A stretch of 42,341 nucleotides of DNA, taken from Acidimicrobiaceae bacterium. Lineage in GTDB: Bacteria > Actinomycetota > Acidimicrobiia > Acidimicrobiales > Aldehydirespiratoraceae. Position numbers and translations under genes: made by a program. Within the stretch, counting starts at the first letter, position 1; each line of letters begins with the position of its first letter. Of the stretch, positions 7,609 to 15,478 are shown piece by piece. The notes under the pieces were generated by a model. The model saw only the letters and a list, made by a program, of their open reading frames with translations, was not told the origin of the DNA and ran no database searches. Location: assembly GCA_028819005.1 (NCBI GenBank), contig JAPPMP010000012.1, positions 1 to 42,341 on the forward strand, in the 5' to 3' direction.

Positions 7609-8877
7609 GTGAGCGACCTCATTCGATCACGATCAATGTTGTTCCGCTCCGGGCCGCGGCGTCGGCGCCGGCCCGAGGGTTTGATCCTCGGACTTGCGCT
7701 GCTGTTGACCGGATGCGCTGCGGACGCGGAACTCGACACGTTTCAGGACCAGAGCGAGACCGCCCGCCAGATCAACGATCTGGCGATTCCGGTGTTCATT
7801 GTCGCCGGTGTCGTGTTGGTGCTGGTCTGCGGGGCCATTCTATGGATGTCGATAAAGAACCGAGTACCTGCCGACGATGACTACGAGGGCGAGTTTCCCA
7901 CCCAGATCTCGCACAACAACAGGTTGGAGATTGGTTGGACGCTGGGGCCTTTCGTGATCATGGTCGTCATTGCGGTAGCCACGCTGGTCACGCATCTGGC
8001 GATCAACAGCACCGAGGCCAACGCCATTGAGGTTGAGGTTGACGGACAGTTTGAGACTTGGGAACCGCGGGTGGTCGTGGTCGGCCAGCAATGGTGGTGG
8101 GAGTACCGCTATTACCTGACCGAGGACGTCACCACCGACGACCTCGGCGACCCTTGGAACCTTCCCGAAGCCGACATAGTCACCGCAGGGCAGATGGTCA
8201 TCCCGACAGGCGAGGAGGTTGAGTTGATCATCACCTCGCGAGACGTCATCCACTCGCACTGGATTCCGGCTCTCAACGGCAAGAAGGACGCAGTGCCCGG
8301 GTTGTACACGCCCTGGAAGATAGAAGCGGACGAACCGGGCGTCTACTTCGGGCAGTGCACCGAGTTCTGCGGGCTGTCGCACAGCCGCATGCGAATGCAG
8401 GCGGTAGCGGTGACGCGGAGCGATTTCCAGGACTGGATCCATGCTCAGATGACGTCAGCGACGATGCCGACCGACGAGAACTCGGCCGAATACCGTGGCA
8501 TGCAGGTGTTCTCGAACTTCTGCGCCAGTTGCCACCTGGTCAACGGTCTCAACGACGGCGACTACAACGGTGCTGAGACCGTCTCTGGAAGCGCCCCGGA
8601 TCTCACGCATTTCGCGAGCCGCACCACGTTCGGCGGTGGTCTGTTCAACACCTACAACTCCGACGGTTCACTCAACGACGATGATCTCGCGGCCTGGATC
8701 CGCAACCCCAACGACGTGAAAGAAAACTACGCGGACGACCTTCCCGAGGGCGCTCTCCCGCGCGGGATGCCCGACATGGGGCTTTCCGAAAGACAGATCG
8801 ACGATGTGATCGCCTTCTTGGCCACGCTCGGCCCAAGACCGACCCACGCCCAGATTCTGGCGACAGAGGTGGAGTGA
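7609..8877 (+). CDS. coxB: Cytochrome c oxidase subunit II with fused cytochrome c domain (caa3 type)
   Basis: Lipoprotein-anchored subunit that takes electrons into the CuA centre. Order: signal peptide with lipobox LLTGC (C36), two membrane helices (about 58-80 and 110-132), the cupredoxin domain with aromatic patch GQQWWWEYRYY, CuA ligands H215, C250, E252, C254, H258 and M261 (GQCTEFCGLSHSRM), then a class I cytochrome c domain with CASCH (305-309) and a likely axial Met at 387 or 390. 422 aa. GTG 7609 follows the preceding stop by one base, with GGGAGG at 7595-7600; the longer open frame upstream lies inside the CtaF-like gene. The fused heme c makes this a caa3-type enzyme. Confidence 0.96.
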   Translation: MSDLIRSRSMLFRSGPRRRRRPEGLILGLALLLTGCAADAELDTFQDQSETARQINDLAIPVFIVAGVVLVLVCGAILWMSIKNRVPADDDYEGEFPTQISHNNRLEIGWTLGPFVIMVVIAVATLVTHLAINSTEANAIEVEVDGQFETWEPRVVVVGQQWWWEYRYYLTEDVTTDDLGDPWNLPEADIVTAGQMVIPTGEEVELIITSRDVIHSHWIPALNGKKDAVPGLYTPWKIEADEPGVYFGQCTEFCGLSHSRMRMQAVAVTRSDFQDWIHAQMTSATMPTDENSAEYRGMQVFSNFCASCHLVNGLNDGDYNGAETVSGSAPDLTHFASRTTFGGGLFNTYNSDGSLNDDDLAAWIRNPNDVKENYADDLPEGALPRGMPDMGLSERQIDDVIAFLATLGPRPTHAQILATEVE

Positions 8878-8878
8878 G

Positions 8879-10966
8879 ATGACCATCACGGAACCCACTA
8901 TCGAGGGTCCTAAAACCGAGGGTCCGCTCGAACTCGAATCCGGCCGTGAAGCCATCGCAGAGCGGCCGCTCGGGGTGCTCACCCGGCCTCAGGGCGGCAG
9001 GGGCTGGCGTGACTGGCTGAGCACCGTCGACCACAAGAAGATCGGGATCATGTACGGCGTGTCCGCCATGGTCTTCTTCGTGGTGGGCGGTATTGAGGCC
9101 CTGCTGATTCGTCTGCAGTTGGCGGTGCCCAACGGTGGTGTTCTGTCGGCCGATGTCTACAACCAGGTGTTCACCATGCATGGCGTGACCATGGTGTTCC
9201 TGTTCATCATGCCTTTGGCTGCGGCTTTCGCGAACTATCTGATTCCGCTTCAGATCGGCGCCCGAGACGTGGCGTTCCCGCGGCTCAACGCGCTCTCTTA
9301 TTGGGTCTGGCTCTCTGGGGCGATCTTCTTGAACAGTTCCTGGATCGTCGGCGGAGGCGGTGCGGACTGCGGCTGGTTCTGCTACTCGCCCAACAGCGGT
9401 GTGACCTTCTCGCCGAGCCACGGCGTCGACTTCTATGCGATCGGCTTGTTGATCGCCGGTATCGCCTCGTTGGTCTCGGCTATCAACCTGATCGTCACGT
9501 GTCTCAATATGCGGGCGCCCGGGATGGACTTGTTCCGCATGCCGGTCATGACCTGGATGCTGCTGATCACCCAGTTCCTGCTGCTGTTCGCGTTGCCGGT
9601 CATCACCGTCGCTCTGTTCCTGTTGATGTTCGACCGGTTGTTCGACGCCAGCTTCTTCAACCCCGACATGGGCGCCGATCCGCTGTTATGGCAGCACCTC
9701 TTCTGGATATTCGGGCATCCGGAGGTCTACATCATCATTCTGCCCGCCTTCGGCGTCGTGTCCGAAGTAATCCCGACGTTCAGCCGCAAACCCATTTTCG
9801 GCTACACGTTCATGGTGTTCTCGGGTATCGCCATCGGCTTCATGGGATGGGGGGTCTGGGCTCATCACATGTTCGTGTCGGGTATCGGTCCGATCTCGGT
9901 GGCGGCCTTCTCGCTGTCGACGATGTTCATTGCGGTGCCGACGGGCGTTAAGGTCTTGAACTGGTTGGCAACCATGTGGGGCGGACAGATCCGCTTCACA
10001 ACGGCAATGCTCTTCGCGGTGGGAACGGTGGCGATGTTCACCATCGGCGGGCTTTCGGGCGTGACCCATGCTCTGGCGCCCGCTGATACCCAACAGACCG
10101 ACACCTATTACATCGTGGCTCATTTCCACTATGTGATCTTCGGTGGTGGTGTGCTCGGGTTGATGGGCGGCCTCTACTACTGGTGGCCGAAGATTTTCGG
10201 TTTCATGCTCAATGAGCGCCGCGGCAAGGTCAATTTCTGGTTGATGCTCATCGGCTTCAACCTGACCTTCGGGCCGATGCACATCCTCGGTTTGCAGGGT
10301 ATGAGCCGCCGCATCGACACCTACTCGTCGGGGTTCGGATTCGAGTTCTGGAACATGGTGGCGACCATCGGCTCGTTCATCATCGCGGTTTCGGTTCTGG
10401 TCCTGTTCCACAACATCTGGAAGTCGAAACGAGAGGCGGCCGACCTGCCGCCCCCGGGTCCTGATCCCTGGGATGCGCGGAGCCTCGAGTGGATGGTTCC
10501 CTCGCCGGTGCCCGAGCACAACTTCGATGAGGTTCCCACGGTGGAGAGTCTCGACGAGTGGTGGCATCGCAAATACAGCTTTGACGACAACGGCAAGGTC
10601 GTGCAGATCGCGACGGCTGAAGAAGCAGCACAGGACGGCTCGGCCAAGGGTGTGCATCTGCCGGCACCGTCGTTCTGGCCGCTGGTGCTGGCTGTGGGCC
10701 TGCCATTGATCGGCTATGGGCTGATCTTCAACCTGTGGCTCTGCGTGCCCGGTGGCCTGCTGGTCGGTATGGGCATCTTCGCTTGGGCGCTCGAACCTGT
10801 GGACGACCCCGACGCGACCCACGACCACGACGGCCACGATGACGATGATGACGACCACGACGACGACGGCCCTGATGACGCTGAACTCGCCGCGGCTCCG
10901 GCTGCGCCCGGCGACAGCACTGCCGGGGCTCCGGCTGCGCCCGGCGATAAACAGGGAGGTGAGTGA
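8879..10966 (+). CDS. coxA: Cytochrome c oxidase subunit I, A1-type, with two extra helices and Asp/His-rich tail
   Basis: Catalytic subunit of the terminal oxidase, with all ligands present: H101 and H417 (low-spin heme), H415 (heme a3), and H280, H329 and H330 (CuB). Y284 and the Glu of GHPEVY mark the A1 class. 695 aa, longer than the usual 530-580. After WDARSLEWMVPSPVP there are two more membrane helices (about 597-640), then a tail of Asp and His (641-666), then two copies of an APAAPGD repeat (672-690). ATG 8879 begins one base after the coxB stop. The tail may bind metal, and the repeat belongs to a DNA repeat family in this window; both statements are inference. Confidence 0.97.
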   Translation: MTITEPTIEGPKTEGPLELESGREAIAERPLGVLTRPQGGRGWRDWLSTVDHKKIGIMYGVSAMVFFVVGGIEALLIRLQLAVPNGGVLSADVYNQVFTMHGVTMVFLFIMPLAAAFANYLIPLQIGARDVAFPRLNALSYWVWLSGAIFLNSSWIVGGGGADCGWFCYSPNSGVTFSPSHGVDFYAIGLLIAGIASLVSAINLIVTCLNMRAPGMDLFRMPVMTWMLLITQFLLLFALPVITVALFLLMFDRLFDASFFNPDMGADPLLWQHLFWIFGHPEVYIIILPAFGVVSEVIPTFSRKPIFGYTFMVFSGIAIGFMGWGVWAHHMFVSGIGPISVAAFSLSTMFIAVPTGVKVLNWLATMWGGQIRFTTAMLFAVGTVAMFTIGGLSGVTHALAPADTQQTDTYYIVAHFHYVIFGGGVLGLMGGLYYWWPKIFGFMLNERRGKVNFWLMLIGFNLTFGPMHILGLQGMSRRIDTYSSGFGFEFWNMVATIGSFIIAVSVLVLFHNIWKSKREAADLPPPGPDPWDARSLEWMVPSPVPEHNFDEVPTVESLDEWWHRKYSFDDNGKVVQIATAEEAAQDGSAKGVHLPAPSFWPLVLAVGLPLIGYGLIFNLWLCVPGGLLVGMGIFAWALEPVDDPDATHDHDGHDDDDDDHDDDGPDDAELAAAPAAPGDSTAGAPAAPGDKQGGE

Positions 10967-11058
10967 CCATGACCACAGAAACCTCGGCTCCCGCGACGTC
11001 TGATGCCGACACCACTGTCGCGGCTCCGGCCACGCCCGGCGATAGCAACGCGCCCGGC
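10895..11058 (+). repeat. GCTCCGGYTRCGCCCGGC repeat cluster across the coxA/coxC junction
   Basis: Copies of the 18-bp core at 10895-10912 and 10928-10945 (end of coxA) and 11023-11040 (start of coxC), with a half copy GCGCCCGGC at 11050-11058. The repeats are in-frame on both sides of the junction and encode APAAPG or APATPG. The 17 bases CCCGGCGAAGACACAGC starting at about 11053 recur exactly in the senX3 tail near 25050, so the likeness is at DNA level and not only amino-acid composition. Confidence 0.8.
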
Positions 11059-11643
11059 GAAGACACAGCGCACGGACCTTCAACCGGCATCTCCAACACC
11101 AAGCTGGCGATGTGGCTGTTCCTCGGTTCGGAATGTCTGCTGTTCGGCGGTCTGATCTCAACCTACCTGCTCTACAAGACCCGTCGCGGCCCGGACAATC
11201 TGGCGATCCCGACCGACGTCTTCGACATCCCGTTCACGTCGATCAGTTCGTTCGTGTTGTTGATGAGTTCGTTGACGATGGTGCTGGCACTCGCAGCGCT
11301 CACTCGGGGTGACAACCACGGTGCGCGTGTCTGGCTGCTGGCGACGAGCATGCTCGGCGGCGTGTTCATCGGTGGTCAGGTGTATGAGTTCACCAGCTTC
11401 CTACGGGAGGGGGTCGGCTTCACCAACAATCCGGCCAGTTCCGCGTTCTACGCTTTGACGGGTTTCCACGGGGTCCACGTGAGTCTCGGCATTGTGATGC
11501 TGATGTCCCTGTTCGTTGCTTCCTGGCAGGGGAAGCTCCGCCAAGAGCACTCCGAGACCGTCGAGGTCGTGGGCCTCTATTGGCACTTTGTTGACGTGGT
11601 GTGGATCTTCATCTTCACTGTCATCTATCTGGTTCCGGCTTAG
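10969..11643 (+). CDS. coxC: Cytochrome c oxidase subunit III
   Basis: 224-aa membrane subunit with the family residues in place: Glu in LFLGSECLLFGG, GFHGVHVSLG, and the final helix YWHFVDVVWIFIFTVIYLVP. The N-terminal 45 residues are an Ala/Thr/Pro-rich, repeat-derived leader (see the repeat entry) before the first helix. Two starts are possible: GTG 10963, overlapping the coxA stop, or ATG 10969. GGGAGG at about 10954-10959 gives a better spacing to the ATG, so I use that. Member of the caa3 operon. Confidence 0.95.
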   Translation: MTTETSAPATSDADTTVAAPATPGDSNAPGEDTAHGPSTGISNTKLAMWLFLGSECLLFGGLISTYLLYKTRRGPDNLAIPTDVFDIPFTSISSFVLLMSSLTMVLALAALTRGDNHGARVWLLATSMLGGVFIGGQVYEFTSFLREGVGFTNNPASSAFYALTGFHGVHVSLGIVMLMSLFVASWQGKLRQEHSETVEVVGLYWHFVDVVWIFIFTVIYLVPA

Positions 11644-11660
11644 AGGGTTTGGAGCAACGC

Positions 11661-12017
11661 ATGAGCACGACGACCTCCGCCCACGAAGCTGCCGCTGACG
11701 GGGCACCAGAAGACGCTGCGCACGAGCACCCCGAGCACGAGCACCCGTCGGACTGGGCTTACGTCAAGATCGCCCTGATACTCGCGGTGATCACCGCGGT
11801 CGAGGTGTTCACCTACTTCGAGACGGTACTCGACTGGGGCAGTTTTTTGATCCCGTCGTTGCTGATAATGATGGTGATCAAGTTCTGGCTGGTGGCGACC
11901 TGGTTCATGCACCTGAAGTTCGACAACCCGATCTTCTCCAAGATGTTCGTCGGCGGGTTGTTGCTGGCCGTCGGGGTTTACGTTGCCGCGCTTGCGGCTT
12001 TCGAGTTCTGGGCGTGA
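11661..12017 (+). CDS. Cytochrome c oxidase subunit IV (prokaryotic COX4 type)
   Basis: 118-aa protein: a hydrophilic His/Glu-rich N-terminus (HEHPEHEHPSDW), then three membrane helices with the family pattern YVKIALILAVITAVEVFTY, IMMVIKFWLVATWFMHLKFD and a last helix ending FEFWA. Small accessory subunit that stabilises the oxidase. ATG 11661 has GGAG at 11651-11654; the open frame to 11601 lies inside coxC. Confidence 0.9.
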   Translation: MSTTTSAHEAAADGAPEDAAHEHPEHEHPSDWAYVKIALILAVITAVEVFTYFETVLDWGSFLIPSLLIMMVIKFWLVATWFMHLKFDNPIFSKMFVGGLLLAVGVYVAALAAFEFWA

Positions 12018-12022
12018 TCTGA

Positions 12023-12952
12023 ATGGACGGGCCTTGGGAGTTCGAGGCCCATCCCGCAGTCTGGATGCTCATAGCGGGGATCGTGGTGCTCGGCTATTAC
12101 GCCGTTCGCCACATTGGACCAATGGTGGTGCCCGCTGGGCAGACCATCGTGACGAAACGTCAGAAACGCTGTTTTGCGCTTGCTGTATTTCTGCTGTGGG
12201 TCGCTGCGGACTGGCCTATGCACGACATTGCCGAGGAATACCTCTATTCGGTCCACATGGGTCAGCACCTGCTGATCGCCTTCATCGTCCCGCCGCTGAT
12301 GCTGCTGGCGATGCCAGAGTGGTTGGCCCGCTTGATCGTGATCGACGGGGGTGTGGGGTCGCACGCGTTGAGGATCCTGACCCGGCCCGTTGTTGCGGCG
12401 GTCATTTTCAATGCCCTGCAGATCCTGTCGCACTGGTCGGCGGTTGTGAACCTTTCGGTTGAGAACGGGGTTTTTCATTACGCCATCCATCTTGCGGTGT
12501 TCTTTTCGGCGTTGTTGATGTGGTTCCCGGTGGTGGGTCCGCTTCCGGAACTTCAGATGAGCGAGCCGGGCAAGATGGTCTACCTGTTCGCCAGTTCGAT
12601 CGTGCCGACGGTGCCCGCGGGCTGGTTGACCTTCGCCGAAGGCGTTGTCTATTCGGCTTACGACCATGCTGAGCCGCTCTGGGGCATATCTCCAACCGAC
12701 GACCAGCAGGCCGCCGGTGCAGTCATGAAGGTCATCGGAGGCTTCTATCTCTGGGCGCTCATCACCATCCGCTACTTCCGCTTCACCTCCGGGCGCCGCG
12801 AGGCTGATCTTGTGGCTCGGCGCTCCCGCAAACAACCCCCGCCGAAACCGGAGCGTGTCGGTGCGGTTGCTTTCACCGGTGATCTGACGTTCGGCGATGT
12901 GCAGCGGGCATTCGATGAGAACCCCGAGCCCCCACGCGAAGCCCCGACGTGA
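12023..12952 (+). CDS. ctaG: CtaG-family (caa3_CtaG) oxidase assembly protein
   Basis: 309-aa polytopic membrane protein of the caa3 CtaG family, implicated in assembly of the copper centre of caa3 oxidases. Visible features are WPMHDIAEEYLYSVHMGQHLLIAFIVPPLMLLAMP, quoted here only as short parts (HDIAEEYLYSVHMGQH and PPLMLLAMPEW), HWSAVVN, FHYAIHLAVFFSALLMW, and PTVPAGWLTFAEG near the end. It has conserved His and Met in the membrane segments and a basic cytoplasmic tail (RRSRKQPPPKPER). ATG 12023 follows the subunit IV stop by 5 bp; last gene of the cox operon. Confidence 0.88.
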   Translation: MDGPWEFEAHPAVWMLIAGIVVLGYYAVRHIGPMVVPAGQTIVTKRQKRCFALAVFLLWVAADWPMHDIAEEYLYSVHMGQHLLIAFIVPPLMLLAMPEWLARLIVIDGGVGSHALRILTRPVVAAVIFNALQILSHWSAVVNLSVENGVFHYAIHLAVFFSALLMWFPVVGPLPELQMSEPGKMVYLFASSIVPTVPAGWLTFAEGVVYSAYDHAEPLWGISPTDDQQAAGAVMKVIGGFYLWALITIRYFRFTSGRREADLVARRSRKQPPPKPERVGAVAFTGDLTFGDVQRAFDENPEPPREAPT

Positions 12953-13023
12953 CATGCCAACGAGGTCGGCTCGGCTGTTGCATAGCTTTTCGCGATTATT
13001 CGATACATTTTCATGCTATTCAG

Positions 13024-13051
13024 TTGACAGTCCCCTGCATCTGAGTAGAGT
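13024..13051 (+). promoter_or_regulatory. promoter with consensus -35, leaderless start
   Basis: TTGACA at 13024-13029, a 16-bp spacer, and TAGAGT at 13046-13051, ending six bases before ATG 13058. Transcription would begin at or beside the ATG, giving a leaderless message. The flanking 12953-13020 is A/T rich. Confidence 0.7.
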
Positions 13052-13057
13052 GTCGCT

Positions 13058-13417
13058 ATGGACGCAGCGCTGCTCACGATGATCTCGGCGTTGTTCGTAG
13101 CGATGCTCGGCAATTCTTGGCAGCAGTCTCGTGAGAATTCCAAGACTCGCAGTCTCATGGTCCAGCTCAACAATGACACTCGCATCGAGTTGCGCGGTGA
13201 GATGCGAGATCTCGGCATCGAGTTGCGCGGTGAGATGCGAGATCTCGGCATCGAGTTGCGCGGTGAGATGCGAGATCTCGGCAATGAGTTGCGTGGCGAC
13301 CACAAGTCCTTGAGCGCGGCTCTTGGTGACGTTCGGGAGCGACTTGCGCGTATTGAAGGTCATCTCGGAATCGGCATCGAAAAACCGGCCGAATCGGAAA
13401 CCCAGAGCTCTGGGTAG
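13058..13417 (+). CDS. Small membrane-anchored coiled-coil protein with 11-residue repeats
   Basis: 119-aa protein not assigned to a known family. Residues 1-18 are hydrophobic (LLTMISALFVAMLG), likely a membrane anchor. Residues about 42-75 are three exact copies of IELRGEMRDLG, followed by a fourth degenerate copy (NELRGDHKSLS), then LGDVRERLARIEGHLG. Eleven-residue periodicity of hydrophobic positions suggests a right-handed or hendecad coiled coil and oligomerisation. The gene stands alone behind its own strong promoter, between ctaG and serS. Function unknown. Confidence 0.75.
   Translation: MDAALLTMISALFVAMLGNSWQQSRENSKTRSLMVQLNNDTRIELRGEMRDLGIELRGEMRDLGIELRGEMRDLGNELRGDHKSLSAALGDVRERLARIEGHLGIGIEKPAESETQSSG
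13183..13281 (+). repeat. 33-bp tandem repeat, three exact copies
   Basis: Units at 13183-13215, 13216-13248 and 13249-13281 appear identical, each beginning CATCGAGTTGCGCGG and ending GATCTCGG. A diverged fourth unit follows. The unit is 11 codons, so copy-number change would keep the frame. Confidence 0.95.
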
Positions 13418-13461
13418 GTGGATGAGCGCAAGCTCTTGATCGGGCGCTACCGTCAACGGCC

Positions 13462-14751
13462 ATGCTCGACATCAAGCTGATCCGCTCGGACCCTGAAGCT
13501 GTCAAGGCAGCTATCGCGCGCCGCGGGGAGCCGCTGTCGTCGATCGACGAAATCGTGGAGTTGGATGCCAGTTTGCGCTCGACGTCGACCGAGCGCGACG
13601 AGATTCGTTCTGAGATCCGCCAGACCTCAAAGCAGGTCGGTGCATTGCACGCGCAGGGCAATGCCGACGAGGCGAACGCTCTTGCTGATCACAGCCGTTC
13701 TCTCGGTGCCCGCGAGAAGACTCTCGACGAGCGCTGTGAGCGACTCGCAGCTGAGCTCCGGGAGTTGCTCCTCAACGTCAGCAACATGCCGTCGCCTGAC
13801 GCTCCCGACGGGCTGACCGAAGACGGCAATGTCGAAGTTCGCAACTCTGGCTATGACCCCGACGCATATGGCGACCACCAGAAGGTTCCCCACTGGGAGA
13901 TCGGTGAACAACTGCAGATTCTTGATGTCGACCGCGCGGTGCGTCTGTCGGGTTCGATGTTCGTGATGTACCGCGGCGACGGTGCGCGGCTGTTGCGGGC
14001 GTTGATCGCCTACGGTCTCGAGCGCAACCGCGACGCCTTTGAAGAGGTTCGGCCGCCGACCCTGGTTAAATCCAACACGATGATCGGAAGCGGTCATCTG
14101 CCGAAGTTCGCTGACGATGCGTACCACATCGAACGCGACGACCTGTGGGCCATTCCGACCTCTGAGGTTTCGCTGACTTCGATGTTCAGCGGCGAGATCC
14201 TCGACGAGGTCGATCTGCCGATTAGGCTGATGGCTCACACTTCGTGCTACCGGCGCGAAGCCGGCGCGGCCGGCCGCGACACCCGCGGCCTTCTGCGGGT
14301 CCACGAGTTCGACAAGGTCGAGATGTATGCGTTCTGCACCCCTGAGCAGGGTCACGACCTGCACATGGAGATCCTCGACCGGGCCGAGAGCGCAATTCGC
14401 GACCTGGGGTTGGTTCATCGGGTGGTCGACTTGGCATGCGGCGATATCAGCGGCGCGGGCGCACGCACGTTCGACATCGAGGTGTTCGCTCCTGGAGCGG
14501 ACCGTTGGCTCGAGGTGTCGTCGATTTCGTGGTGCACCGACTATCAGAGTCGGCGAGCCAATATTCGCTATCGGCCCGAGGGCGCGAAGGGCACTCAGTT
14601 TGTCCACAGCCTCAACGGCTCGGCGCTGGCGGTTCCGCGGGTCTGGGCCGCGATCGTGGAGACCTGCCGGCAACCAGACGGTTCGATCGAGATGCCTGAG
14701 GTCCTGCACCCCTATCTCGGCGGCCTGACCAAGATTCCGGCCCCGAGTTGA
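13462..14751 (+). CDS. serS: Seryl-tRNA synthetase
   Basis: Class II aminoacyl-tRNA synthetase charging tRNA-Ser. 429 aa: an N-terminal long antiparallel coiled coil (about 25-105, with MLDIKLIRSDPEAVKAAI at the start), then the catalytic core with the family segments RPPTLVKSNTMIGSGHLPKF, IPTSEVSLTS, motif 2 SCYRREAGAAGRDTRGLLR with HEFDKVE, and motif 3 LNGSALAVPRVWAAIVE. The ATG at 13462 begins the canonical MLD start. TACCGT at 13448-13453 sits eight bases before it and no Shine-Dalgarno sequence is visible, so it may be leaderless. Confidence 0.97.
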   Translation: MLDIKLIRSDPEAVKAAIARRGEPLSSIDEIVELDASLRSTSTERDEIRSEIRQTSKQVGALHAQGNADEANALADHSRSLGAREKTLDERCERLAAELRELLLNVSNMPSPDAPDGLTEDGNVEVRNSGYDPDAYGDHQKVPHWEIGEQLQILDVDRAVRLSGSMFVMYRGDGARLLRALIAYGLERNRDAFEEVRPPTLVKSNTMIGSGHLPKFADDAYHIERDDLWAIPTSEVSLTSMFSGEILDEVDLPIRLMAHTSCYRREAGAAGRDTRGLLRVHEFDKVEMYAFCTPEQGHDLHMEILDRAESAIRDLGLVHRVVDLACGDISGAGARTFDIEVFAPGADRWLEVSSISWCTDYQSRRANIRYRPEGAKGTQFVHSLNGSALAVPRVWAAIVETCRQPDGSIEMPEVLHPYLGGLTKIPAPS

Positions 14752-14760
14752 TCAATCTGT

Positions 14761-15081
14761 CTAGGTCAGGGAAATGGCCAGCAGAGCGGTGGCGACGCCG
14801 ACGACAAGAGTCGACGATCCGTAAGCGAGCGCGCGGACGCGGGACTTCGGCCACATCTCCACCAGTTCTGCGGCCAACGCTGAGAAAGTTGTGAAGGCGC
14901 CGAGGCCGCCGATACCGACGATGATCACCTCGTCGGCACCGGACGCATGCAGCAGTCCGAAGGCGAACGTTCCCGCGATGTTCGCGACGAAGGTTCCCTG
15001 TGGTGATCGGAGGCGGGCTCCCAGCTGCCATCGGGCGAGGGTCCCGATCAGGGCGGCTGCGCCGAATGCCAAGACGATCAT
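14761..15081 (-). CDS. crcB: CrcB/Fluc-type fluoride channel subunit
   Basis: 106-aa four-helix membrane protein of the CrcB (Fluc) family, which exports fluoride as a dual-topology dimer. Visible: GTLARWQLGARL, NIAGTFAFGLL, GGLGAFTTFSALAAE (the conserved TTFS element). ATG 15081 overlaps the stop of the upstream crcB by 4 bp. Two adjacent crcB genes of this kind usually encode the two oppositely oriented halves of a heterodimer. Confidence 0.92.
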   Translation of the reverse strand: MIVLAFGAAALIGTLARWQLGARLRSPQGTFVANIAGTFAFGLLHASGADEVIIVGIGGLGAFTTFSALAAELVEMWPKSRVRALAYGSSTLVVGVATALLAISLT

Positions 15082-15455
15082 GCGCGCCGCCCTGCCAGTT
15101 GAGTGCCCAACCGGTGTCCTGAGAGCACCGCTACGAGCCCGACACCGACCGTCACCGCCGTGAAACCGATCGCGTCGGCGATTTGACCGTGGTCGATGCG
15201 CTCAGCTATCTCGACTGCGAGCGTGGAGAAGGTGGTCAGCGAACCGCAGAAACCGACGCCGAGAAACAGCCGGATTGATGAGTTCTCGGCATGGGTGCGA
15301 AGCAACATCCCCAAAATGAACGCGCCCACACTGTTGACGACCAACAGAGTCGTCAACGGGTCGTCGACGATCTCGGTCACAGCCCATCGCAGAACAGCAC
15401 CGACGATTCCCGCGATCGCCAAACCTGCGGTTGCCACAAACCGACTAGCGCTCAC
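15078..15455 (-). CDS. crcB: CrcB/Fluc-type fluoride channel subunit (paired)
   Basis: 125-aa CrcB homologue: IVGAVLRWAVTE, NSVGAFILGML, GFCGSLTTFSTLAVEI (TTFS element). GTG 15455 starts directly before the first helix and lies seven bases after a minus-strand TACTGT (15463-15468), so the transcript is probably leaderless and too short for a fluoride riboswitch. It is translationally coupled to the second crcB and divergent from pdxH. Confidence 0.92.
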   Translation of the reverse strand: MSASRFVATAGLAIAGIVGAVLRWAVTEIVDDPLTTLLVVNSVGAFILGMLLRTHAENSSIRLFLGVGFCGSLTTFSTLAVEIAERIDHGQIADAIGFTAVTVGVGLVAVLSGHRLGTQLAGRRA

Positions 15456-15462
15456 CTCGCAA

Positions 15463-15472
15463 ACAGTAGGCT
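15463..15472. promoter_or_regulatory. overlapping face-to-face -10 elements of crcB and pdxH
   Basis: On the minus strand TACTGT (positions 15468 down to 15463) is 7 bases before the crcB GTG. On the plus strand TAGGCT (15467-15472) is 6 bases before the pdxH ATG. The two hexamers share the TA at 15467-15468, so one short segment would open for transcription in both directions. Start codons are only 23 bp apart and neither has room for a separate leader. Confidence 0.6.
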
Positions 15473-15478
15473 TCGGAG

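Noticed and set aside
9686..11161. Long minus-strand open frame opposite coxA
   Set aside because: Rich in His, Arg and Asp and without domains; it is the shadow of a GC-rich real gene.
13627..14709. Long minus-strand open frame opposite serS
   Set aside because: Antisense shadow of an unmistakable synthetase.
15456..15478. Fluoride riboswitch before crcB
   Set aside because: Only 23 bp lie between the divergent starts, too short for the aptamer.
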